A stretch of 64,000 nt of DNA from Streptomyces coffeae. GTDB lineage: Bacteria; Actinomycetota; Actinomycetes; Streptomycetales; Streptomycetaceae. Below the pieces are notes generated by a model, which did not search any database, was not told the origin of the DNA, and was given only the letters and a program-made list of their open reading frames with translations. Below are positions 33,485-43,055 of this stretch, in pieces (position 1 is the first letter of the stretch; each line of letters starts with the position of its first letter). The stretch spans positions 310,001 to 374,000 of the forward strand of contig NZ_JAERRF010000002.1 in NCBI RefSeq assembly GCF_016741875.1, given 5' to 3'. A program made the position numbers and the translations under genes.

Positions 33485-34482
33485 AGCTCGTCCTCCTCCT
33501 TCCTGAGGGCGATGCGGAGGTAGGAGGAGGTCAGGACCAGCAGGATCAGGATGGTGAGCAGCGAGATCGCGGCGCCCATCCCGTAGTGCTGGTTGCCGAC
33601 GCCCTCGATGAAGGCGTACACGGGAAGGGTTTCGGTGAGCCGGTCGGGACCGCCCTCATTGATGGCGAACACCTGCGGAAACGCCTTGAAGACCCAGATG
33701 ACTTCGAGGAAGACCGTGGCGAGCAGGAACGGCTTGAGGAAGGGCAGGGTCACCGAGGTGAAGCCGCGCCAGGCCCCCGCGCCGTCGAGCGCGGCCGCCT
33801 CGTAGAGCTCCCTGGGGATCGTGGTGGTGGCCGCGTAGAGGTTGAGCGCCACGAACGGGATCGACTGCCAGACGATCAGCACGGTGATGACGAAGAAGGT
33901 GGAGAACTGGCCGCCGGTCCAGTTGTAGTCGGCCATGGAGTGCCAACCGAGCCGGTCCAGCACCCAGTTGACCACTCCGAAGCGGGCCGCGAAGAGCCAC
34001 TGGAAGACGGTGGTGCCGGCGATGGGCGGCATCGCCCAGGCGAGCACCAGACCGACCGAGAGCAGCAGCCGCATCCGGGTGCCGAGCCGGGCGAGCAGCA
34101 GTCCGATCAGGGTGCCCAGCACCATGATCAGTACGACGTTGACCCCGGTGAAGGCCACCGACCGCCCGGTGACCCGCCAGAAGTCCTCGCTGCCCAGCGC
34201 CTCGCGGTAGTTGTCGACGCCGTTCCACTCGGTGAGGTGCTGGATCAGCTGCCGCATGTTCAGGTTCTGGAACGACAGCATGCCGTTCTTCACCAGCGGC
34301 CAGCCCAGCAGCGCCGCGGTGGCGGCCAGCGCGGGCAGGAGCAGCAGATAGGGCGCGACGGCGGTGAGCCGCCCGCGTCCGGACCGCCCCGCCGGAGGGG
34401 CGGTCCGGAACGGCGGTGCCGCTCCCCGGGGGACCCCGGCCGCGGCCGGTCCGGGGCCCTTGTGGTCGGTCGCGACGGCCAT
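33481..34482 (-). CDS. dasB: Chitosugar ABC transporter permease DasB
   Basis: A 333-residue MalF-type permease. A Pro/Gly-rich cytoplasmic N-terminus of about 35 residues precedes six or seven membrane segments, and the EAA loop is Y-E-A-A-A-L-D-G-A-G-A-W-R-G-F. It starts 4 bp after the dasA stop and overlaps dasC, so dasABC is one operon. Confidence 0.92.
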   Translation of the reverse strand: MAVATDHKGPGPAAAGVPRGAAPPFRTAPPAGRSGRGRLTAVAPYLLLLPALAATAALLGWPLVKNGMLSFQNLNMRQLIQHLTEWNGVDNYREALGSEDFWRVTGRSVAFTGVNVVLIMVLGTLIGLLLARLGTRMRLLLSVGLVLAWAMPPIAGTTVFQWLFAARFGVVNWVLDRLGWHSMADYNWTGGQFSTFFVITVLIVWQSIPFVALNLYAATTTIPRELYEAAALDGAGAWRGFTSVTLPFLKPFLLATVFLEVIWVFKAFPQVFAINEGGPDRLTETLPVYAFIEGVGNQHYGMGAAISLLTILILLVLTSSYLRIALRKEEDEL

Positions 34483-34486
34483 CCGC

Positions 34487-35755
34487 TCAGCTCTCCTGGC
34501 TGAGGCGCTTGTTCATCTCGTCCTGGACCGACGCGGCGGCCTCCGCGGGGGCCTTCCCCTTGAGTACGGCGGTCATATAGGACTTGACCGGGTTGGGGGC
34601 GTTCTCCACCGCGGCCCATTCGGGGATCAGCGGGGTGGTACCGCCGGTCGCGACGGCGGGGGCGGCGGCCTGGGCGGCGGCGTTGCCCTTCAGCCGGTCC
34701 TGGAGGGACTCCTTGTTGGGGATCACCCCGCCCTCCTGGGCGAGCTGTCCCTCGAAGGTGTCGTTCAGCGCAATCTTCAGGAATTCTTTGGCGAGTTCCT
34801 GCTTCTCGCTGCCCGCGGCGACGGCCAGGTTGGAGCCGCCGAGGAAGACGCCCTCCGGCTTGTCCGCGGTCTCACCGGGGATGGTGAAGTAGCCGATGTC
34901 CTTCTCGATCTTCGGGTTGGCCTTGATGGCGATGGCCGCCTCCCAGCCCATGCCGATGAAGGCGCCGGTCCTGCCTTTGGCGAACACCTCGCCCTGCTGC
35001 GGGGTGGCCTCGTCCTTGTTCTTGGGCGCCTTGCTGAAGGACTGGTACTGCTGGTAGATGTCCATGGCCTTGGCGACCTTGGCGTCGGAGAGGTTGGAGA
35101 CCCAGCGGCCGCCTTCCTTCTTCACCAGGTCGGCGCCGGTGCCGATGGTCAGTCCGTCGAAGAAGTACCAGTTCTGGCCGGGGAGATAGAGCGGTTCGGC
35201 ATCGGTCTTCCGACGGATGGTGTCCAGGTCCCGGAAGAATGCGGCGCGGGTCTTCGGGGTGCCCTTGAGCCCCGCCTGCGCCCAGATCTTCTTGTTGTAG
35301 AGGACGACGCGGTTGGCCGCGTACCAGGGGGCGGCGTACTGCTTGCCGTCGTACACCGCGGACTTGTTGAGCGACGGGGACCAGTCGGCGCCGATCGACT
35401 TCTTGAGGTCGTCCAGTTCGGCGAGGCCCCCGGTGCGGGCGTAGGAGGGGGTCTGGGTGTTGCCGATCTCCAGGACGTCCGGCGGGTCGGACTCGGACAG
35501 CGCGGTGGTCACCTTCTGCTGGATGCCGTTCCACTGCTGGATCTCCAGCTTCAGCGTGGCGCCGGTCTTCTTCTCGAAAGCGGCCTTGACATCCTTCGTC
35601 CAGCCGTCCGGGGTGGATCCGTCCATCGCCCAGACGGTCAGCGTCTCGCCCTGGAAACCGTCCGCTCCGGCCTTGTCGTCGTCGCCGGACCCACAGGCCG
35701 CGACGCTCACCAGCATTGCCGCGACACCCGCCGCCGCTATGAGCCCACGCTTCAC
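34487..35755 (-). CDS. dasA: Chitobiose-binding lipoprotein DasA
   Basis: 422 residues. A lipoprotein signal has the lipobox V-A-A-C (Cys21), followed by a family 1 extracellular solute-binding domain. It captures chitobiose and delivers it to DasBC. The start is GTG 35755 with GAGGAG about 6 nt upstream. The promoter region, shared with divergent dasR, has two dre sites at 35791 and 35815. Confidence 0.93.
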   Translation of the reverse strand: MKRGLIAAAGVAAMLVSVAACGSGDDDKAGADGFQGETLTVWAMDGSTPDGWTKDVKAAFEKKTGATLKLEIQQWNGIQQKVTTALSESDPPDVLEIGNTQTPSYARTGGLAELDDLKKSIGADWSPSLNKSAVYDGKQYAAPWYAANRVVLYNKKIWAQAGLKGTPKTRAAFFRDLDTIRRKTDAEPLYLPGQNWYFFDGLTIGTGADLVKKEGGRWVSNLSDAKVAKAMDIYQQYQSFSKAPKNKDEATPQQGEVFAKGRTGAFIGMGWEAAIAIKANPKIEKDIGYFTIPGETADKPEGVFLGGSNLAVAAGSEKQELAKEFLKIALNDTFEGQLAQEGGVIPNKESLQDRLKGNAAAQAAAPAVATGGTTPLIPEWAAVENAPNPVKSYMTAVLKGKAPAEAAASVQDEMNKRLSQES

Positions 35756-35790
35756 AGCACTCTCCTCAAAGGACCGGATGAGAGGTTTAA

Positions 35791-36783
<993 letters not shown>

Positions 36784-36950
36784 GACGTCCCGCGCCCCGC
36801 GCCCCGGGCACGGTCCGGGGCGGCCTCCGGGCGCCGTACGGGCGGCCCCGGACGCCCCGGCGGGCGGCCGAGTCGTGGACGAGGCCACTTCTTTCTCATA
36901 CCGATATGGGGCCGGGTAGTGACGACCACCGGGCCGCGGGCTTAGATTTC

Positions 36951-36973
36951 CTGATCATCACGTACAAGATCAG
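36951..36973. promoter_or_regulatory. Inverted repeat upstream of the DUF3311/SSS transporter genes
   Basis: CTGATC (36951-36956) and GATCAG (36968-36973) flank an 11-nt spacer about 60 bp before the DUF3311 gene, and another GATCAG follows at 36984. A regulator-binding or promoter role is possible but not supported by any known consensus. Confidence 0.3.
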
Positions 36974-37032
36974 CCGTGAGAGCGATCAGTCGTAGACGCA
37001 GGTGATGAGCCGAGGGACGGGAGCCAGCCACC

Positions 37033-37293
37033 ATGTCCGACACGTCCGCTTCACCCGTCAGGAGACCGGTGGTCACGCCGGCCCGCGTGGTGATCGCCTT
37101 CTGCCTGATCGTGCCCTTCGTGGCCATGCTCTGGGTCGGCTCGTACGCCAAGGTCGATCCCAAGCTCATCGGCATCCCGTTCTTCTACTGGTACCAGATG
37201 CTCTGGGTGCCGGTCTCGACCGCGCTGACGTCGGTGGCCTATGTGCTCGTCCGGCGTGAGCGGCGGGCGCGCAAGGAAGGCGGATCGGCATGA
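37033..37293 (+). CDS. DUF3311 small membrane protein
   Basis: 86 residues with two membrane segments (V-I-A-F-C-L-I-V-P-F-V-A-M-L-W and F-F-Y-W-Y-Q-M-L-W-V) and a basic C-terminal end. DUF3311 proteins are regularly encoded just upstream of SSS-family transporters and are thought to be accessory subunits. The stop overlaps the transporter start (ATGA). The 249-bp gap before it carries only the inverted repeat at 36951. Confidence 0.85.
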   Translation: MSDTSASPVRRPVVTPARVVIAFCLIVPFVAMLWVGSYAKVDPKLIGIPFFYWYQMLWVPVSTALTSVAYVLVRRERRARKEGGSA

Positions 37294-38933
37294 AAGACGG
37301 TGTGAACGGCGTCGCCCTCGCCGTCTTCCTGCTCTTCTTCGTGGCCGTCACGGTCATGGGGTTCCTGGCCGCGCGCTGGCGGGCCGCGGAGAACGCGGAC
37401 AACCTCGACGAATGGGGTCTCGGCGGCCGCAGCTTCGGCACCTGGATCACCTGGTTCCTGCTCGGCGGCGACCTCTATACCGCGTACACCTTCGTGGCCG
37501 TCCCGGCGGCCATCTACGCGGCCGGCGCCTCCGGGTTCTTCGCGGTGCCGTACACCATCCTCGTCTACCCGCTGATCTTCACCTTCCTGCCCCGGCTGTG
37601 GTCGGTGTCGCACAAGCACGGCTACGTCACCACCTCGGACTTCGTCCGCGGCCGGTTCGGCTCCAAGGGGCTGTCGCTGGCCGTCGCGGTCACCGGCATC
37701 CTCGCCACCATGCCGTACATCGCCCTTCAACTCGTCGGCATCCAGGCGGTGCTGGACGTGATGGGCATCGGCGGCGGCGAGAACACCAACTGGTTCATCA
37801 AGGACCTGCCGCTGCTGATCGCCTTCGGTGTGCTCGCGGCGTACACCTACTCCTCCGGACTGCGCGCTCCCGCGCTGATCGCCTTCGTCAAGGACACCCT
37901 GATCTACATCGTCATCGCGGTGGCGATCATCTACATCCCGATCAAACTGGGCGGTTTCGACGACATCTTCGCGAAGGCGGGCGACGCCCTCTCGCAGAAG
38001 AACCCGACCACCGGACAGCCACGCGGCGCGCTGGCCAGCGGTGAGAAACAGCAATGGGCGTACGCCACGCTGGCGCTGGGCTCGGCCCTCGCGCTGTTCA
38101 TGTATCCGCACTCGATCACCGCGACGCTCTCCAGCCGCAGCCGTGAGGTGATCCGCCGCAACACCACCATCCTGCCGCTGTACTCGCTGATGCTCGGCCT
38201 GCTGGCACTGCTGGGCTTCATGGCCATCGCGGCCGGAGTGAAGGTGGAGAACGGCCAGCTGGCCATTCCGCAGCTGTTCGAGAACATGTTCCCCGACTGG
38301 TTCGCGGGTGTGGCCTTCGCCGCCATCGGCATCGGCGCGCTGGTCCCGGCGGCCATCATGTCGATCGCCGCGGCGAACCTGTTCACCCGCAATATCTACA
38401 AGGACTTCCTCAAGCCGGACGCCACACCCGCACAGGAGACCAAGGTCTCCAAGCTGGTCTCGCTGATGGTGAAGGTCGGTGCGCTGATCTTCGTCCTGGC
38501 CATGGACAAGACGGTCGCGATCAACTTCCAGCTGCTGGGCGGCATCTGGATCCTCCAGACCTTCCCGGCCCTGGTGGGCGGTCTGTTCACCCGCTGGTTC
38601 CACCGCTGGGCGCTGCTGGCGGGCTGGGCGGTCGGCATGATCTACGGCACGGCCGTGGCGTACGGCGTGCCCAGCCCCACCAACCCGAGCCAGAAGCACT
38701 TCGGCGGCTCCGCGGACGAGATCCCGGGCATCGGCGAGATCGGCTACATCGGTCTCACCGCGTTCGTCCTCAACGTGGTGGTCACCGTGGCTCTGACGGC
38801 GATCCTGCGGGCGGTGAAGGCGCCGGACGGCGTGGACGAGACCTCCCCGTCCGACTACACCGCGGACGCGGGCGAGCCGGGCGTGCAGGCCGAACTGCCC
38901 CCGGCGACGGCGGGCACCCCCGGCGGACACTGA
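37290..38933 (+). CDS. Sodium:solute symporter (SSS), monocarboxylate-type
   Basis: 547 residues with about 13 membrane segments. The N-terminal W-G-L-G-G-R-S-F-G-T-W is typical of SSS carriers, and the first-repeat unwound helix is near F-L-L-G-G-D-L-Y-T-A-Y. Relatives such as MctC transport pyruvate, acetate or propionate; the actual substrate is not readable here. It is coupled to the DUF3311 gene. A Thr/Ala/Pro-rich tail follows the last helix. A classical terminator (38956-38985) closes the unit. Confidence 0.88.
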   Translation: MKDGVNGVALAVFLLFFVAVTVMGFLAARWRAAENADNLDEWGLGGRSFGTWITWFLLGGDLYTAYTFVAVPAAIYAAGASGFFAVPYTILVYPLIFTFLPRLWSVSHKHGYVTTSDFVRGRFGSKGLSLAVAVTGILATMPYIALQLVGIQAVLDVMGIGGGENTNWFIKDLPLLIAFGVLAAYTYSSGLRAPALIAFVKDTLIYIVIAVAIIYIPIKLGGFDDIFAKAGDALSQKNPTTGQPRGALASGEKQQWAYATLALGSALALFMYPHSITATLSSRSREVIRRNTTILPLYSLMLGLLALLGFMAIAAGVKVENGQLAIPQLFENMFPDWFAGVAFAAIGIGALVPAAIMSIAAANLFTRNIYKDFLKPDATPAQETKVSKLVSLMVKVGALIFVLAMDKTVAINFQLLGGIWILQTFPALVGGLFTRWFHRWALLAGWAVGMIYGTAVAYGVPSPTNPSQKHFGGSADEIPGIGEIGYIGLTAFVLNVVVTVALTAILRAVKAPDGVDETSPSDYTADAGEPGVQAELPPATAGTPGGH

Positions 38934-38955
38934 CCCTCGCCCCCGTCCCCACGGG

Positions 38956-38985
38956 CCGCCGCCTCCCCTTCGCGGGAGGCGGCGG
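38956..38985 (+). terminator. Terminator after the SSS transporter gene
   Basis: CCGCCGCCTCCC pairs with GGGAGGCGGCGG around a 6-nt loop, followed by TCCTTTT. Confidence 0.85.
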
Positions 38986-39045
38986 TCCTTTTGCCGTGGT
39001 GTGCCGTGGGCGGCCCTGGTGCGGGGTACGGGCCGGGAAGGCCGG

Positions 39046-39360
39046 TCAGTGGAGCAGCTTCAGACCCACCACACCGGCGACGATCAGCAGCAGACAGACG
39101 ATACGAGCCGCGCTCACCGGGTCGCCCAGCGCGGCCATGCCGTAACCGGCCGTCCCCACCGCCCCGATCGCGACCCACACCGCATAGCCGGTGCCGAGGG
39201 GCACCGAGCGCATCGCGTACGACAGACCGGCCATGCTCAGCACGGCGGCGACCGCGAACAGCGCACTGGGGCGCGCACGGCTGAATCCGTGCGACGCGGC
39301 GAGCGCCGCCGCCCAGACCGTCTCCAGAAGACCGGACAGCACCAGAACGACCCATGCCAT
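39046..39360 (-). CDS. SMR-family efflux protein
   Basis: 104 residues with four membrane segments. Glu in L-L-E-T-V-W-A (about position 13) is the coupling residue, and the G-x-G-Y-A-V-W-x-x-I-G motif in helix 3 is conserved. It is a proton-coupled exporter of quaternary ammonium or guanidinium-like cations as a dual-topology or paired dimer. GAGG precedes ATG 39360. A second SMR gene is at 59369. Confidence 0.87.
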   Translation of the reverse strand: MAWVVLVLSGLLETVWAAALAASHGFSRARPSALFAVAAVLSMAGLSYAMRSVPLGTGYAVWVAIGAVGTAGYGMAALGDPVSAARIVCLLLIVAGVVGLKLLH

Positions 39361-39512
39361 GACAGACCTCACGCAGTAGCAGACTTCGCTGACTGCGCCG
39401 TCTTGTCCTCACCGGGTACGACGCGCTCGTCCGGGGCGCCCGCAAGGGCATCCGCCGTCCATTGAACACGACCGGGGAGCCGGGCGGCGGTGAGGTCGGG
39501 CACACTGCGGAC

Positions 39513-40013
39513 ATGGACATCACGGTGCGGCGGGCCCGGGACGAAGAGCTGGACGAGGTCGGGGAGATGACCGCGGCGGTGTATCTCGACGACGACCTGC
39601 TCGACTTCGGGGCCGAGGACCCCTATCTGAACGATCTGCGGGACGCCCGGCGGCGGAGCGCGGAGTCCGAGGTGCTGGTCGCAACGGACTCCCGCGGCGG
39701 CACGGTGCTGGGGACGCTGGCCTTCGCCGCGTACGGCGCTCCGTACGCCCAGCGGGCCCGGCCCGGTGAGGGCGAGTTCCGGATGCTCGCGGTGCGGCAC
39801 GAGGCCCGGCGGCGCGGGGTGGCGGAGGCGCTGGTGCGGGCCTGTATGGACAAGGCGCGGGAGCTGGGTCTCCGGGGGATCGTGATCTCCAGCCACCCCA
39901 GGATGACCACCGCCCACCGGCTCTACGGACGGCTGGGCTTCGTCCGCGCCCCGGAGCGGGACTGGGAGCCGGTGCCGGGGGTGGCGATCTGGGCGTTCAC
40001 GGTGGCGCTGTAG
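39513..40013 (+). CDS. GNAT-family N-acetyltransferase
   Basis: 166 residues. The acetyl-CoA loop is R-R-R-G-V-A-E-A-L-V after F-R-M-L-A-V, and the end shows L-Y-G-R-L-G-F. The substrate is unknown. ATG 39513 follows the conserved N-terminal boundary; a longer frame upstream lacks family similarity. It is convergent with the FGGY kinase gene, 9 bp apart. Confidence 0.83.
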   Translation: MDITVRRARDEELDEVGEMTAAVYLDDDLLDFGAEDPYLNDLRDARRRSAESEVLVATDSRGGTVLGTLAFAAYGAPYAQRARPGEGEFRMLAVRHEARRRGVAEALVRACMDKARELGLRGIVISSHPRMTTAHRLYGRLGFVRAPERDWEPVPGVAIWAFTVAL

Positions 40014-40022
40014 GCCCGTGGG

Positions 40023-41480
40023 TCAGCCCAGCCAGCCGCGGTCGCGCAGGGCGGCGGTGAAGGCGGCGTAGGAGTCCTCCAGCGCCGCGCGCTCCGTCTC
40101 GTCCGGCTCGATGTCCCGCCCGGTGCGGACCATCGCGGCGGCGGCCGTCGTGAGGTCGGGGTGGAGGGTGCCGGAGGCGGCCAGCAGGGCGGCGCCGAAG
40201 GCGGTCTCGGCGTGGTCGGCCACCCGCAGCGGGCGGCCGAGGACGGTGGCCCGGATCCGGGTCCACAGCGGGCTGCGGCTGCCGCCGCCCGCCGCCCACA
40301 GCGGCCCCTCGACCACCACGCCCAGCTCCCGCACCCGGTCCAGCGCCAGGCGCTCCAGGAAGGCGACGCCCTCCAGCGCGGCGCGGTGGCGGTCGGCATC
40401 GTCGTCCGGGGTGCCGTCGGTGAACCCGCGGGCCGCGCCGCTGATGAACGGGAAGCGCTCCCCCTCGCGGCGCAGCGGATAGGCGATCACCGAGGCCGGT
40501 CCGCGGTCGGCGGCGGCCCGGTCGAGCGCGGGCAGCCGGTCGGCCGGGATGGCGGCGAGCGCCTCGCCGCCCGTGTTGGAGGCGCCGCCGGGCAGCCACC
40601 AGCCGTCGGGGTGGCGGTGGCTGTAGAGCGCTCCGGACGGGTCGGTGACCAGTTCGCGGGTGACGCCCTTGAGGACGTAGGTGGTGCCCAGGATCCCGGC
40701 GAACTGGCCCGGCCGCACCGCGCCGGTGGCGAGCTGGCCGGCGCAGCCGTCGGTCATGCCGAGGCGGACCGCGCATCCGGTGGGCAGTCCGGTCTCCGCC
40801 GCGGCCTCGGGGCACACGGTGCCGACGGCGGTGGCGGGTGCCTGGACCGGTGGCAGCCGGCCTTCGGGGATGCCGAGGGCGGCCAGAACCTCCTCCGGCC
40901 ACGCCTCCTCGCGCGGGTCGTAACCGCTTTTGAGCGCATGGCTCCAGTCGGTGGCCACGGGCGCGCCGGTCAGCCGGTGGCCGATGAGGTCGGGGGTGTG
41001 AAGGACCCCTCGCGCACGGCCGGTTCCCGGGCCGGAGTCACCGGTCAGCCAGGCGATCCGGCCGAGCGCGGCGGTCGGGCCGACGGAGAGGCCGAGGGCC
41101 CGCCAACGGGCGGCGCCGAGCTCCTGGGCGCGGGCGTTGAACGCGGCCCCGCGGCGGTCGTCGTACATCAGGGCCGGACCGGTCGGCTCCCCCGCGCCGT
41201 CCACGGGGACGATCGTGCCGGAGGTGGCGGAGGTGGCGACCGCCACCACTTCCCGGCCGCCCGCGGGGAGCGCTCCGGTGGCCTGCCGCAGGGCCGCGGC
41301 GACCGCGGGCCACCAGGACCCGGCCGGCTGTTCGCTGTGGCCGCCGGGGCCGCGGTGCGGTCGCGGCAGGTCGGTGCGGCCCTCGGCCCGCACCCGGCCG
41401 TCCGCGTCGACGCACAGCACCCGTACCGCCGCCGTGGCGATATCGATCCCGGCAACGACCTGACCCTGAACATCACGCAT
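40023..41480 (-). CDS. FGGY-family carbohydrate kinase
   Basis: 485 residues. The N-terminal ATPase fold (A-G-I-D-I-A-T-A-A-V-R-V) is followed by the FGGY signatures M-Y-D-D-R-R-G, G-M-T-D-G-C-A-G-Q with the catalytic Asp, and the C-terminal A-A-G-G-G-S-R-S-P-L-W adenosine-binding segment. Substrates in the family include xylulose, ribulose, gluconate and glycerol; the closest pattern is xylulokinase-like. It lies 39 bp downstream of the DeoR gene and has a GTTAA-A-TTAAC palindrome just before its start, so it may have its own promoter. Confidence 0.85.
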   Translation of the reverse strand: MRDVQGQVVAGIDIATAAVRVLCVDADGRVRAEGRTDLPRPHRGPGGHSEQPAGSWWPAVAAALRQATGALPAGGREVVAVATSATSGTIVPVDGAGEPTGPALMYDDRRGAAFNARAQELGAARWRALGLSVGPTAALGRIAWLTGDSGPGTGRARGVLHTPDLIGHRLTGAPVATDWSHALKSGYDPREEAWPEEVLAALGIPEGRLPPVQAPATAVGTVCPEAAAETGLPTGCAVRLGMTDGCAGQLATGAVRPGQFAGILGTTYVLKGVTRELVTDPSGALYSHRHPDGWWLPGGASNTGGEALAAIPADRLPALDRAAADRGPASVIAYPLRREGERFPFISGAARGFTDGTPDDDADRHRAALEGVAFLERLALDRVRELGVVVEGPLWAAGGGSRSPLWTRIRATVLGRPLRVADHAETAFGAALLAASGTLHPDLTTAAAAMVRTGRDIEPDETERAALEDSYAAFTAALRDRGWLG

Positions 41481-41483
41481 GCC

Positions 41484-41494
41484 GTTAAATTAAC
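41484..41494. promoter_or_regulatory. Palindrome GTTAAATTAAC before the kinase gene, likely DeoR operator
   Basis: The AT-rich palindrome is conspicuous in this GC-rich DNA, 3 bp upstream of the kinase start. A related sequence precedes the phosphatase/deoR unit at 43005-43022 (shared half ATGyTA...TTTAAC on the minus strand). Confidence 0.55.
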
Positions 41495-41519
41495 ATGCTG
41501 GATGTGATCTCGGCCTGGG

Positions 41520-42320
41520 TCAGGCGCCCGTTCCCGCCACCCGGACGTCGGTGCGCTCCCGCAACTCCGTGAGCAGCGACGGTTCCACCGCGTCGTCCAC
41601 CACCAGATGGTCGAAGTCGTCCACCGGGCACAGCCGGTGGAGCGCGGTCCGCTTGGTCTTGGAGGCATCCATCAGCAGCACCTTGCGGTGCCCGGCGGCC
41701 AGCATCGCCCGCTTGACCATCACCACGTCCTGCTCCTGGTGGTAGGTGGTGGCCGCGTCCATGGCCGAGGTGGACACCAGCACCATGTCCACCGACAGCG
41801 CCTCGATGGCCTCCGCGCACGGCACCCCGAGGAAGGAGTCATGGGTGTGCGAGTACTCCCCGCCCAGCCCGATCAGCCGCGTCTGCGGCACCCCGGCGAA
41901 GACCTCCACCACCCGCCGCGCGTTGGTCACCACGGTCAGCGGGGCGGACGCCACCAGCAGCCGGGCCAGCGCGAGGGCGGTGGTGGAGTCGTCCAGCATC
42001 ACCGACATCCCGGGCTCGACCAGCTCCGCGGCGGCGGCCGCGACCGCCTCCTTCTCGGCCCGGTTGACGCCCATCCGGTAGTCCAGGCTGGACTCGAAGA
42101 CCGACGAGGGCAGCGCCGAGACCCCGCCCCGGAACTTCCGCACCACCCCGAGCCGGGCCAGTTCGTCGAGGTCCCGGTGGACCGTCATCAGACTGACGCC
42201 CGTCAGCTCGGCCAGCTCCGCGGCGGTGGCGGTGGAGCGTTCGAGCACGTACTCGGTGATGGTCTGTCTGCGGGCGTCCTGGGAGCGGGCGGAGCCGCCG
42301 GGGTTGCCGGTGGAGGTCAT
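41520..42320 (-). CDS. DeoR-family sugar regulator
   Basis: 266 residues. The DeoR HTH (A-A-E-L-A-E-L-T-G-V-S-L-M-T-V-H-R-D-L-D-E-L) is followed by a sugar-phosphate-sensing domain (D-D-S-T-T-A-L-A-L-A, then L-M-D-A-S-K-T-K-R-T-A). ATG 42320 overlaps the upstream phosphatase stop. It probably represses the flanking phosphatase and kinase until a sugar phosphate accumulates. Two AT-rich palindromes near both units are candidate operators. Confidence 0.87.
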   Translation of the reverse strand: MTSTGNPGGSARSQDARRQTITEYVLERSTATAAELAELTGVSLMTVHRDLDELARLGVVRKFRGGVSALPSSVFESSLDYRMGVNRAEKEAVAAAAAELVEPGMSVMLDDSTTALALARLLVASAPLTVVTNARRVVEVFAGVPQTRLIGLGGEYSHTHDSFLGVPCAEAIEALSVDMVLVSTSAMDAATTYHQEQDVVMVKRAMLAAGHRKVLLMDASKTKRTALHRLCPVDDFDHLVVDDAVEPSLLTELRERTDVRVAGTGA

Positions 42321-42961
42321 GCCGGAGATCCTTCCGTACCGCCCGCGGGGCCGTGCCCGGTGGGGACGTTCAGGGAGCGCATCGCCGTACGGCCCCCGGT
42401 CAGCTCGATCTCGGTGACCGCCGCGTTGTCCAGCCGGGGGAAGACCTCGCGGTAGCGGCCGGGGCGGATGCCGAGCAGTGCGCACAGCGCGGTGCGCAGC
42501 AGGGTGTTGTGGGCGACGACGAGCACCGTGCGCCCCGGGTGCGCGGCGGCGAGGGCGCGCAGCGCGGCGGCGGCGCGCCGCCCTGCCGCGCCGGGCGGTT
42601 CCGAGCCGGGGAAGGCGCCGCTCTCGCCGTCCTGCCGGAACGCCCGTACCGCGGCCGGGTCTTCGGCCTCCATCTCGGCGATGGTGCGGCCCTCGCCCCA
42701 GCCGAAGTCGACCTCGCGCAGCTCCTCGACGACCTCGGGCACCAGGCCCAGCGCCTGCGCCGCGGGGGCCGCGGTGAGCCGGGCGCGGCTCAGCGGGGAG
42801 CAGGCCACCGCGTCCACCCCGCGCTCCGCGGCCCAGCGGGCGAGTGCCTCGGCCTGGCGGTGGCCCCGCCCCGTCAGGGCCACGTCCGAGATTCCGGCAT
42901 AGCGGTTCTCCGCGTGCCAGACGGTCTCCCCGTGGCGTACCAGCAGCAGTCGGGTGGTCAT
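42317..42961 (-). CDS. Histidine phosphatase (phosphoglycerate-mutase-like)
   Basis: 214 residues. The R-H-G-E-T catalytic motif follows L-L-L-V, the second His is in V-V-A-H-N-T, and the acidic E-V-D-F-G-W-G-E-G is in place. It likely hydrolyses a sugar phosphate or small phosphoester. GGAGG lies 8 nt before ATG 42961. It is translationally coupled to deoR and linked by context to the kinase. Confidence 0.86.
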   Translation of the reverse strand: MTTRLLLVRHGETVWHAENRYAGISDVALTGRGHRQAEALARWAAERGVDAVACSPLSRARLTAAPAAQALGLVPEVVEELREVDFGWGEGRTIAEMEAEDPAAVRAFRQDGESGAFPGSEPPGAAGRRAAAALRALAAAHPGRTVLVVAHNTLLRTALCALLGIRPGRYREVFPRLDNAAVTEIELTGGRTAMRSLNVPTGHGPAGGTEGSPA

Positions 42962-43004
42962 CCGGGCGCCTCCCACGCATCGGCCATTGCCTGTTCAAGC
43001 CTGG

Positions 43005-43022
43005 GATGTTAAATCTAGCATC
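43005..43022. promoter_or_regulatory. AT-rich palindrome upstream of the phosphatase-deoR unit
   Basis: GATGTTA-AATC-TAGCATC has 6 of 7 symmetrical arm positions and lies 44 bp before the phosphatase start. It resembles the palindrome before the kinase gene and is a candidate DeoR operator. Confidence 0.5.
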
Positions 43023-43055
43023 GTTCATGTGATGTAGCGCGGCGCCGAGGTCTGT

